In this document: piece after piece, positions 24,018-36,000 of the stretch
How positions within the stretch are numbered: position 1 is the stretch's first letter
Layout of the letters: the number at the start of each line of letters is the position of its first letter
Origin: Sphaerolaimus hirsutus
Lineage: Eukaryota; Nematoda; Chromadorea; Monhysterida; Sphaerolaimidae
Assembly: GCA_964036195.1 (NCBI GenBank)
Contig: OZ038456.1
Location: 15,872,001-15,936,000 of the forward strand
Direction of reading: 5' to 3'
DNA: 64,000 nucleotides
Translations under genes and position numbers: made by a program
Notes under the pieces: model-generated
Databases searched by the model: none
The model's input: only the letters and a program-made list of their open reading frames with translations
Told to the model about the DNA's origin: nothing

Positions 24018-27000
24018 GCGGGTGTGCTCTGTTGGCCATAACTAGTTCAGTCAGCTTATCAGTGCCCTATCTATTGGGCAATGTGATGGATTTGTCACTG
24101 GGTAAAGAAACTGGCGTAGCCGCTATGCTCAGTAAAATGAAGGTGCGTCTTTGTTATACGCGGTGGACAGCGAAGTATGCGCATAATTCTACCACAATAT
24201 GATGCATAAAATCTTGTGATAAATTTCCTTATTAATTTTTTCATAGTAAAAACGAAACATTATGATGAGAAACTGTATAATTTTTGGTTCATTATTCAGA
24301 TTGGTTATGGTTAGGGTGTCAAAAAAAATTTTTTCGGAAAAAATTTTTTAGCTGCCGGAAAACGGAACGGAAAATGGAAAAAATTTGCACTTGGCGGAAA
24401 ATGGAAACGGAAAAAAAATTTCAGCAGCCGGAAAACGGAAAAAGAGGCCGGAAAAACGGAAACAGAAAAATCAAATTTGCACGGAAATGGAAAAACTTGC
24501 TGAAATTTTGCTGGAAAACGGATAAAATTGGCTGAAATTTTGCTGAAAGTGAAAAAAATTTGCAGTAATTTTGCTGGAAACAGAATTTTTTCTACATCAT
24601 TGACAATCTGCATGAATTTTTACCAGTTTGGCTGATCAGAAAACATAAAGTTGAGCCAGAACAAGGTAAAATGAGGCGGAAAAATGGAAGATTGAGGCAG
24701 AAAATGAAAAAAAAGCAGAAAAACTGGAAATTGAGGCGGAAAACAGAAAAAGGCGGAAAAAGTGAAAATTTAGCCGGAAAACGGAAAATGAGCCGGAAAA
24801 ACGGAAACGGAACAAAATGTTGCCGGAAAACGGAAAAAAATATCAGCAGCCAGAAAACTGAACGGAAAACAGAAAAAATTTGCCTGCGGAAAACGGAAAC
24901 AGAAAACGGAAATTTGACACCCTAGTTATGGTGGTTTCCATACTATATTTTAAGTTGAGTATACTTGCAAAGTACTTCCGCGCATCGAACTTTATGCTTT
25001 TCTTTATAGGGCGCGAAAAGCGATTCGCAAATCGATGACAGTAATGAACCTGAAGCGTCTACATCTGAAGCCAAGCCAAACATATCAGAAAAGCTGGCGG
25101 ATGTCGCTTATATAATGGTAGCGATGTTCGTTGCCGCGTCGGGGGCGGCTTTTTTCCGACTGTATCTCATGCAAACTGCAGGTGGGCCCCCGGCAGGGGT
25201 ATCTTGAATGTCGACCCTCTGTGGGGTTGGATAGATAGCAAATCGCTCCTCTGGAGGGATAGATAGCGGAAAATTTTTCTGGGGAGGGGTTAGGGGGTAG
25301 TAGCCCAAAATGTTGCCTCTGGGATAGATAGCTGAGCGGCCTCCGGGATAGATAGATAGCTGGGTGGTTTGGGGGGGCACCCCCCCCATTCGAGACCCCT
25401 GGCCCCGGGGAATGGCACTCTTGGTGTAATGTGGTCACTTCCGCAAGTGGAGAAGTAAATAACCATTTGAGAAGTAAAATGATACGTGAAAAGTGTAATA
25501 AGAAGTAAAAAGATATTTATGTGACGTGAAATAAGAAGTGGAAAGGTTTACGTGAGAAATTATATACTTTTAAACATTTAGTTGTCACTTGCCATTTTTT
25601 ACTTTTTATCACTCGTTTTACTTCTAAAATTTTTTTTTACTCGGCACCTGTTCGATCTTGTTGTCATTTCAGGGCAAATGATTACGAACCGCCTGCGAAC
25701 GGATGCTTTTGGCGCAATGTTGAGACAGGAAATTGCCTACTTCGACAAGAACAAGACCGGGGAGCTGGTGAACAGGCTTTCAAACGACGCGAATATTGTT
25801 GGCCACTCGGTACGTTCTGTTACAGATCGCAACAATAAAATGACTTCTTTGTAAATAAATACAGTACATAAATACAATTTGAAAAACGAAAAAATCACTT
25901 TTTTGAAAAAGCAGGACCGTTGAAAAAGTCCTTTTTCGATTCCCACTTCCACTTTGTCAAATGTCACCTTTTCAAACCCGGTCGCTCGCAGGTGAGCATG
26001 AACGTGTCGAACGGTCTGCGCGGCGTGTTCGCCATGTCCGGCAGCGCCGCCATGATGTTGCTCACGTCGTCGCAGCTGTCGCTCGTCGGCCTGTCGCTCA
26101 GCCCGCTCGTCGCCGTTATAGCCATCGCGTATGGACGCTATTTGAAGAAGCTGACCGTTTTGACCAATGATAGGCTCGCGCTGGCGGCCCAGGTGATAAA
26201 TAAGTATAATTTTAGACCGTGCGCCTGTAGTCATGTAAACCCGCCAGTCATGCATTTGTGGAATTACGCATTGAGTTTTTCAATTTCCTTTGAGTGGTGT
26301 AATTGAAAAAAATAAAATATTGGCAGAAACAGTGCGAGTTCCCGCGCTATATTTTCTACTAATCATGTAAACACGTTGCCACCAAACCTTGTGTTGAGGC
26401 AATACCCCTAAAATAAATACACGACTGTCGGGTCTACATGACTAGAGGGTTTACATGATTAGTAGGCCCTAGGGATGGAAAAAAGCGTTTTTTTTAACGG
26501 CCCCGCTTTTTTTTAAAAAAAGCGCTTTTTTTAAAAAAAACGCGCTTTTTTCGCTTTTTTTCAAAAATTGTCAAGATGTTACCTAAAAAGCTCCCAAATA
26601 TGGTCCTGAGCAACGATGGAAAAAACACAGAAATTGAACACAGAAACTCATTGAGTTTCTGTGTTTTTGTTTTACACAGAAACACGGAAACTCACAAATT
26701 TTGAAAAACTCAAAACTCAAATGAGTTTTTTTTTGGAGAACACAGAAACACAGAAACACGGAAACACATAAAAGTTTTTTGAGTTTTTGAGTTTTTTTCA
26801 GCGAAGTGGTTGAACACATTTTCAGAACACACATGAATTCAGTTAAACTAAACAAGATAAGATATGCATGTATTTATAGCATGTAAATATGTACATAATG
26901 TATTCATATTTTATGATGGAACAAAAAAATAAATTAAAGATAGCATGCACATCTCCTGGTGGACATGTTTAAATATAGTTGTAGTTCAAATCAATTCTGT

Positions 27001-30000
27001 AGTCTTCCATACAGTGCACATCCATTGAAGAATTTTGGAGTACTGCGTAAATTGTTGTTTGTGAGCATTTTGTTGATGCTGGTGTTGTGATGTGGGTGGA
27101 TGTCCTCATTGAGGACATTTTTATGGACGTTTTCAACACTTGAATGAATACACATAGTTATGTGGGGTTCAAACATGTGCAAAACCAATATTTTATAATA
27201 AAACCGCTGTTTCCACATAAAAATGCTGTAAATCAGAATTTTTGGGGGGAAAACTCAAGTTTTTTTGGACAAAAACTCGAGTTTTTTAGAAAAAAAACTA
27301 AAAAAACCCGAGTTTTTACAAAAAACACAGAAATAAAAACAGAGTTACTCAAGTTTTTTTCGATAAAAAAACTCAAAACACAGGTATTCATTTTTGAAAA
27401 ACTCAAAACACAGAAAGTGTTTTTTTTTGGAGAACTTACCCATCGTTGGTCCTGAGTCAATATATATAGGTATATCAGACGAGTGGCAGTACTTGTGATG
27501 ATATATAACCATAGAATCTCTAGAATGTAATCATCTGATGGCATTATAAGTGCTGATTTCTGCCAAAAAAATCCAATTTTATGTCGACTAATTATGTATA
27601 TCGCCATTTTTGAATGTTTCTTGACTGCAAGTGAAGTTAGGCATGGTATAGTGCTTAAATTTGGCTATAAAAGATGGCTAATACATGACAGTGATGTTTC
27701 ACACTGTAGAAAGGTGGAAGCACATTGGCTGGATATTTTTAACGACACTGACAGGGCCGTATCCAGGGCCCCCCCCCCTCCCGGGGCGAGACCAGAAAGT
27801 GACCGGAAAATGCGACTTTTTCAACGTCACCGTAAAAATTTTTGCGCGCAAGCGCGCATTCTTCACCAGACATAAGGTATTATCATCAGATTTGCTCCAT
27901 GTGGTTGCAGATCGATTTGCTCCATGTGGTCGCAGATCGCTATAAATACACTCAATGCTGTGCTTTTTGCTGTTTTGTATGTATATTTACATACATATAC
28001 AGCGTTCCATGGCGCTGGCGCCAACGCCAATGGCGCCATGGCGTGGCGCCTACAAATGGCGCCAGCGCCATGGCGCCATTCCGCCACTATGTAGCTAAAA
28101 TTTAAGGGGGGGGGGGGCTGAGCCCCCCCCCCCCTCGCCGGCCTCTGTAAACAAGCAGCCCCCCCCGCTCAAAAATCCTGGATACGTCCTTGGACACTGA
28201 CATATCTCCTCAACTTATTATTACATGATACCATGCAGGAATAGAAGCAATGCCACTAAAATGCTACAAAAGCAATGAAAACAACCACCAATGGCAATTT
28301 GCATGTGAAATTATGCGCTTGCGCGCAAAAAATTTTGCAAAATACCTAGTGCATGAGTACTAAAATTTTGGCCTGCGCTTTTTTTTAAAAAAAAGCGCTG
28401 GGACCCTTGCGCTTTTTTTAAAAAAAAAGCGGCGTTTTTTTTTAAAAAAGCGCTTAAAAAAAAGCGCTTGCCATCCCTAGTAGGCCCACTTCATATATTT
28501 ATGTGTAAACATTTTTCAATGCGAATTGTATGCCATCAATGAAGGTAGCCGAGGAGCGTCTGTCTGCCGTTCGAACTGTGCGCGCTTTTGGCGCCGAGCC
28601 AAAAGAGCACAGGAGGTATGAAAAGAAAATAATGGACGTGTTGGAGGTGGTGTTCAAAGAGTGCACCGCCAGGGCTGGATTTTTTTCTTCCGTGAGTTTT
28701 GAACTTGGGATGACATACTTTTATTGGAAAATTACAACTTGATTTGAAAAGAACGAAACGTTTTTGTTTTTGAAACTTGGTATTTTCAAGACGTTGCTGT
28801 TTTTAATAATTGACAGTTTTTAATAATTGACAGTCTGTTTGTAAAAATAGACATAATGTCAGATGATTAAACTATGAACTTCGCGTAGGCAAGTTTTGCT
28901 GGCAACATGATGATTTTGGCCATTCTGTACAGCGGTGGCAATATGATTGTTGATGGCACATTAACTGTCGGTGAGTCAGGGACGTATCCAGGATTTTTGA
29001 GCGGGGGGGGGGGGGGCTGTTTGTTTACGGGGGCCGGCGAACGGGGGGGGGGCTCAGCCCCCACCCCCCTAAAATTTTTCCCTATATAGGGACGGAAAAG
29101 CGTTTTGGCGCTAGCGCCATACAAAGGCACCATTCCATGGCGCTATTGGCGTTGGCGCCAGCGCCAGGAACCGCTTTACATGTATTTAAAATGCATACAT
29201 ATACAGCGAAAATCGCAAAAATGGGTTTTATTTCCGAGTATATCGGTTTACAGGGGCCGATCCGCTGAAAATACAATGCATGGGGACGAAATTGCGCGCT
29301 TGCGCGCAAAATTTTTAAGAAACATCGGAAAATATATAAGTAAAGTTGCATTTTCCGGGACTTTTTGGGTCTCACCCCGGGAAGGGGGGGGGCTGCAGCC
29401 CCCCCGCCCCCCCCCCCCTGGATACGTCCTTGCGGTGAGTTAAGGGAAAGTGTCCAGTTACATAATCCATTTTAAACGTGAAAATATCTTCAAAGTGGTT
29501 CACAATTAAATGTTTTAAGTGTAATTTGGCTGAATTTAAATATTTACATCGAAATCTGTTTGAGATTGCACGGCTGTACAATGTTAGTGTCAAGGTGGAA
29601 ACTATGAGAAGCTCATGAATTTTTTTAAATCATGGGCGATAGCGTGTGAATGTGATTTCACTGAGGAGTTGGTATTGGTCCTAATCTTTATTGGCAGAAC
29701 GTTTTAAAGCGTCTCTTTTTTTGAGAGTAGTCGGACTCGGAGAGGAGTACATGTGCCATTCGTGGTTAGGATGACTGTAACAATCGTTTTGCTTTTATTT
29801 TATTTTATATAATCATTGTTTTGTCAAAATGTTTTTGTCGCACTTTCAGGCCAGTTGACATCATTCCTCGTGTACGCGATTTATTTGTTTGTGTCTATGG
29901 AAACAGTGACCAACTTTTACTCGGAAATTGTCCGCGGCGCTGCCGCAGGAAAGCGACTTTTCGATATCGTGGACCGCCGTCCGCTCATACCACTGACAGG

Positions 30001-33000
30001 TTTTGCATTGTTGTTTCCCGTGATTTTTATCCTTTCGCTCAAACATCAAAAGAAACCTACAGGTGGCACCTGGCCGAAATCATTCAACGGCGAGGTGCGA
30101 TTGGACAATGTAAACTACAGTTTTGGCACTCTGCCAGTACTGCGCGATTTCTCGCTGCGTTTGCCCGCTGGCAAAGTGACCGCTTTGGTGGGCCCCAGCG
30201 GCGGCGGCAAGAGCACAGCCGCTGGGCTCATTTTGAGGCGAGCTGCGAGTTTTCTGTCCATTTGCGGCTCAAATTGTGGTTAATTTTTGATGTTGGCTCG
30301 CAGATTTTACGATCCAGACTCTGGTACGGTATCGCTCGGTGGGCACGACATGAAAACGTTGGATCCGCGGTGGCTACGTCAGAATGTCGCCATTGTGTCC
30401 CAGGTTCTATTACTGTTTTCTGGTGCCACTCCCGACGTAGGCTCCCTGGCCATGTAAACCTGCTGGCCATGTAGACCTATCTGTAAATCTTTACTTATCA
30501 TTTTTTGACTTAATTCAAGGAAAATTCTTTTAAAGTGAAAAGTGACAGAAAAACATCAAAATATACATTTTTGACGCTACATGGCCAGCGGGTTTACATG
30601 GCCGCCGGCGCAGGGTCCCACTCCCTAACCCTGTAAAATTCTAGGTAATATGTAAAATGTCATGCAAGTGTAAAAAGTCATGTTAAATGTCATGAAATAT
30701 GTCAAACGTCCAGTAAGTAGAAAATAGATTTTTTTTACATTTGACTGGAAATTTTCCAATTTACGTGACTTGTTTCACACAGGGTCGCCTGGGAGTGACT
30801 CCTAGGGTTGGGGAACCGAACCGAACCGAGAACCGAGCACAATTTTGGAACCGAGAACCGAGAACCGGAACCGAAAAAAATACCCAAACCGGAACCGAGA
30901 ACGGGCACTTAGACCCGGAACCAAACTAAAGAACCGAAAGAACCGAAATTTTATACAATAATTGGCCGCCTCCCCCCTTCCCGGGTGAGAGTAGGAATAT
31001 GCATGGAAATGTAACTTCTGGCATCAATTTTTAGTGTGATTTGTCAAAAAAATTTGCGCGCAAGAGCACAATTCTTGCTTCACGCAACCGGTGATTTCAT
31101 CTCACCGGTCGCGCAGCCTCATGTGTTCACGATCCCGCCAAAATACATATACAGCAGTCTGTGGGGGTCTATGCCAGTGCGCATGTAAACCTGGTGCGCA
31201 TGTAGGCCCATTTTCCCACATTTTTCCATCACACTGATAGTTTAGAAGTACATTGGTAAGCGTACTGGTAATTCTTTATAAAATACAGCGAGTGGGGTGC
31301 CAATCTCTCTATATGTACATGTATAAACATACATATCAGAGATTTATGGCACCAATGCCAATGGCGCCAGTGCCATGATGCCATTTTGTCACCATGTAGG
31401 TAAACTTTTAGGTCGGGTGGCTGAATCCCCCTCCCGTACACCAGGCTCAGTAAACAAACATACACCATGCTCAAAAATCCTGGATATGTACCTGGCCCCC
31501 GAAGCAAGGGGTCTACATGCACACTGGGTTTACATGCGCACCAAGTTTTGGCTGTCTGGGGTGCCTACGCCAACACCAATGGCGCCATGGCGTGGTGCCT
31601 ATGAATGGCGCGAGCGCCATGACACCATTCCGCCACTACAGGGGCACAATTGTAGGGGGAGGTTGTTTTATGTTGTTTTTCCTTTGTTCAGCTTATTATT
31701 TTCTTATTCCCGATTTTTTCATTACCCGATACCTGACTTTTTCATTACCCAGAACCGAAATTTTTGACAAATTGGAACCGAAAGAACCGAACCGGAACCA
31801 AACTTAAGAACCGAACCGAAAATTGTGAGGAACCGAGAACCGAGAACCGAACCGAAATTTTTTAGAACCGAGAACCGGGAACCGGAACCGAAAATTTTGA
31901 AATTCCCAACCCTAGTGACTCCTGCCATGTCCTCAAAAATTGGCATTTTCAAACTTTTCTATTTTGTCCATTTTCACTCGAATATACATATTTTTACTGC
32001 CCAGGAGCCAACGTTGTTCTCGGACACGCTTGCCGCAAACATCGCCTATGGTGCTGAAGAGCCGGAAAAAGTGTCGATAGATCAGGTTTGTGTATAGTGC
32101 AGGTATTGTGACTAGGGTGTCAACAAAAACTTTTTGGCGGAAAACGGAAACGGAAACGGAAAAAAATTTGCACTTGCCGGAAAACGGAAACGGAAACGGA
32201 AAAAAATTTGCACCTGCCGGAAAACGGAAAAATGAAAGGCCGGAAAACGGCAACGGAAACGGAAAGATTTGCTGAAATTATGCCGGAAACGGAAAAAAAC
32301 TGTTGAAATTTTGCCGGAAACGGAAAAAAAATTGCAGAAATTTATCCTGAAATCAAAAAATTTGCAGAAATCTTACTAGAAATAGAAACAATTCACATAA
32401 TTGAGAACCTGCATGCATTGTTTACCAGTTTGGCTGTAACAGAAAACAGAGAATTGAGCCAGAAAATGAAATAAAGTTGGAAAAACAGACAATTGAGCTG
32501 GAAAACGGAAAAAAGGCGGAAAAACTGAAATTTTAGCCGGAAAACGGAAATTCAGCCGGAAAAACGGAAACGGAAAAAAAAATTTGCAGCCGGAAAACGG
32601 AAACGGAAAAAAATTTGCCTGCGGAAAGCGGAAACGGAAAACGGAAAATGGAAAGTTGACACCCTTATTGTGACCAGGACTGAGGATTGTGAACGCCCCG
32701 CTTAATTTTTGCCTACATAGTGACGGAATGGTGCCATGGCGCTGGCACCTACGTAGGCGCCACGCCATGGCACAATGGTGCCACACACACTGGATGTCAA
32801 CTGTTTTGGTGTCAACTCGATTTTAGTTCAATTTAAGTCACAGGACAATTTTCAAGTGCACGTGCTGCAAAGTCGAACATAAATTTATATTGCCATGTGC
32901 ATTTGGACGTAATTTCGCGGCCCATAAACTAAAAATTTATGAAAAACTGTTGGACCAGTTGACGTCCGGATGTCAACTGGGCTGATGGTTTTTCATAAAT

Positions 33001-36000
33001 TTTTAGTTTTTGGGCTGCGAAAGCATGTACAAGTGCACATGGAAATATAAATTCCTCTTCGACTTTGCAGCACGTGCACTTGAAAATTGTCCTGAGACTT
33101 AAATTGAACTAAAATCGAGTTGACACTAGGGTTGGCCAATGTTTTTTTTAATCGTTTTTTTAAAACGTTTTTTTATTTTTTAAACATGACGTACGAAATG
33201 TTTTTTTTATAAAAAAAAACATCGGCCGAAATTTTTAGTACTAAGCACTAGGTATTTTGCAAAATTTTTGCACGCGAGCGCGCAATTTCACACACAAATT
33301 GACATTTGTGGTGGTTTCCATTGGTTTTGTGGCATTTTTAGTATCAAAGCATCCATTTATATGTACTATCATGGGTTTTTAAGCCGTCATATGTTGCTGT
33401 AGTATATAATATTGAGGTAATGTGCTTACATTTACCTCCACAGTCTGTAACTTCACTCCCAAAGTAACAACCTCCTTTTATAACCTTGTTTGATCACCAT
33501 TCCGTGCCAAACATCACCTGAAGTCACGAACATTTGACTATAAGGCGATATACAAACATGTCGACAAAAAATGGATATTTTTGACACAAATCACCACTTA
33601 TAATGCTATCCCATGGCTCTACAGCTATTATATGGTCATATTTAACATCACAGAGTATTGCCACTGTCTGATATACCTATATATGTTGACACTAGGTCAT
33701 ATCTGGAAGCTTTAAAAAAACGTTTTTTATTTTAAAAAAAAGTTTTTTTTAAACGTTTTTTTTTTTTAATTATCGACTTTAAAAAACGTTTTTTTCCAAC
33801 CCTAGTTGACACCAAAACAGTTGACATCCAGTGTGTGTGGCACCAATTGGCGTTGGCGCTAGCGCCAGGTACCGCTGTATATGTACATATTTTTGCAGTG
33901 ACAATGAAGAAGATTGAGTTTTTGCTCGTGGATTTGTGTTTACGGGACCCACCTATAGACAAATTTTACAGACAAATAAAAAGTACTCCAAAAGTTGTAT
34001 GTCCCGGGTGTTTCAGGTCCCCCTCCGGGAATGAGGGGGGGCTGCAGCCCCCCCGCACCTTGGATACGTCCTTGATTGTGACTGCAGGGGTCTCCAATTG
34101 CAGGGGGGCTGCCCACCCCCAAAATCGGCCAGCTATCTATCTAACTACAATTTTGTATGGCCAGTTTGTCGTTCGAATGAATTGCCAAAATCATGCTTTA
34201 ACCACCCTTATCTCGCGTGTTTTTGGCTGTGATTCATATGCAGTTAGCGATTTTCAGATTCGATCGGCCGCCGAGACGGCACACGCTATTCAGTTCATCG
34301 AGGAACTGCCAGATAAATTTGACACCGTGCTCGGCGAGCGGGGACAATCCCTATCTGGTAGGATTACCTAGCACGCGATTTTTTTGGAAAAACCTGCGAT
34401 TTTAAAAAAAATTGCGCGGCGTCGAGTCGTATTTTCCCCTTCAAGATTTCTTGCAAAGTTGTTGTTATGGATGTGCTAACTGAAAAAATTTGTGCCCAAG
34501 TGTGCAGTTTCACACCCGCAAAATCAGTTTAGTTGCTCTCATGAGTTTTCAGCATATTTGGCAGCGTAGCATCTGGAGATATGTAAAAAATCTCTAAAAG
34601 GTCTTGTATAGCTCCCAACCCCAGTCGCCATGCGTCAACACACATCTGCCCGCAATGCAGGCGGGCAGCGCCAACGAGTGGCGATCGCGCGCGCCCTTCT
34701 CTGCCAGCCCAATGTTCTGCTGCTGGACGAGGCCACGAGCGCCCTGGATGCGCGCAGCGAGCGCCACGTGAGGGCCGCGCTCGACACGCTCATGAGCACT
34801 GGCAAGCAGACCGTGCTCGTCATCGCGCACAGGTGTGTTGGGTGGGGTAATGGACCCTGTGCGGGCAGACATGTAAACCCGGTGGACATGTAGACCAGGG
34901 GTCTCCAAGATTTTGGCCTTCGCGGGGGCTGGATAGATAGCAAATCGCTCCTCCGGAGGGATAGATAGCTGAAAAAATTTTCTGGGGGGGGGGCTTGCGG
35001 GGGCAAAATATATAGGCTTTTCAGTGCATAGAACGCCGGAAGGGGAAAAATGGCTAATAATCGGTTAAAAGTGGTCAAAAGTAGGTTTAAATGGCGAAAA
35101 ACAGGCATATAGCCATGCATATAGCCGGAGAGCACAATTTTGAAGGTGAAAAACTATAAAAAGGTGCGAAAATTGGCGATTTTGAGCGAAAATTGGGGCA
35201 AAATTTCTCAAAAACCACTCCAGGTAGATATAGATAGCTGTACGATTTGGGGGTAGTAGCCAAAAAATTTGCCTCGGGATAGATAGATAGCTGAGCGGCG
35301 TCCGGGATAGATAGATAGCTGGCGGATTTCGGGGGGGCAGCCCCCCCGCCAGCCCCCCCCCCCCCTAGGAGACCCCTGATGTAGACCCCGCGGGCATGTA
35401 GTTCTGCCCGCCGTACATGTAGACACGGCGGACATGTTTATGTTTATGAAAACTACATTTATGTCAATAAAAATGTAAATTTATGTATTTCAAGTTTTTG
35501 CACATACCGTATTTCGTCGAAATACCCCCCTCAAAATGGCCAGTATGCATTAATACCCCCCTCAAAATGGCCAGTATGCATTAATACCCCCCTCGAAATA
35601 CCCCACATCTGGAATAAAGTACATCATGTATGCAATGTACATGATGTATTTATTGCTGCCAGTTTGCATCACGGCTACACATATATTTACTTGTTTGTGT
35701 AGTGATGTAAATACGTTGATATGTCCAAATATATCATATTTGGATACATTTATTACCGGTTTTGGATACTTAAAAGCATATTCTTTAATATGAATTTCAC
35801 GAAAATTTCTGACGATATAATAACCCGACCCCTTGAAACACGGTGTTTCAAACACCCCCCTCGTTTAACCCCCCTCAATATTTGCACTATGAAGAAATAA
35901 CCCCCCGGGGGTATTTCATCCGCCGGGTCTACATGTCCGTTGCGTACATGTCTAGCGAGCCTACGTCGATTTTGGGATTGCATTGTTGCTTGCTGTCTCG

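Larger units (their letters stand above)
26470..28479. mobile_element. TAGGGATGG element (2.0 kb) containing two nested MITEs
   Basis: Termini are TAGGGATGGAAAAAAGCG and CGCTTGCCATCCCTA, with exact target copies GTAGGCCC at 26462-26469 and 28480-28487. Inside are a CAACGATGG element (26611-27448) and a CAGGGCCGTATCC element (27752-28192). Without these the host is about 730 bp, the usual size of its family. Confidence 0.9.
32675..34074 (+). mobile_element. Family F MITE, degenerate left end, containing two nested elements
   Basis: It runs from CAGGACTGAGGATTGTG to CCTTGGATACGTCCTTG and is flanked by ATTGTGAC at 32667-32674 and 34075-34082. Its GGCGCC core is interrupted by a palindromic element (32768-33842), itself interrupted by a family M copy. 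Confidence 0.85.
34853..35970. mobile_element. Family J MITE, core GGAC/GGGC/GTAC, with nested elements
   Basis: It begins GGACCCTGTGCGGGCAGACA followed by TGTAAACCCGGTGGACATG. GACATGTAGACC repeats reappear at 35379-35430 and 35928-35970. It contains family I (34896-35378) and family A (35505-35920) copies. Confidence 0.55.

Noticed and set aside
24311..24925. Phe/Lys-rich frames, also at 32376-32786
   Set aside because: Purine-repeat arms of family G MITEs.
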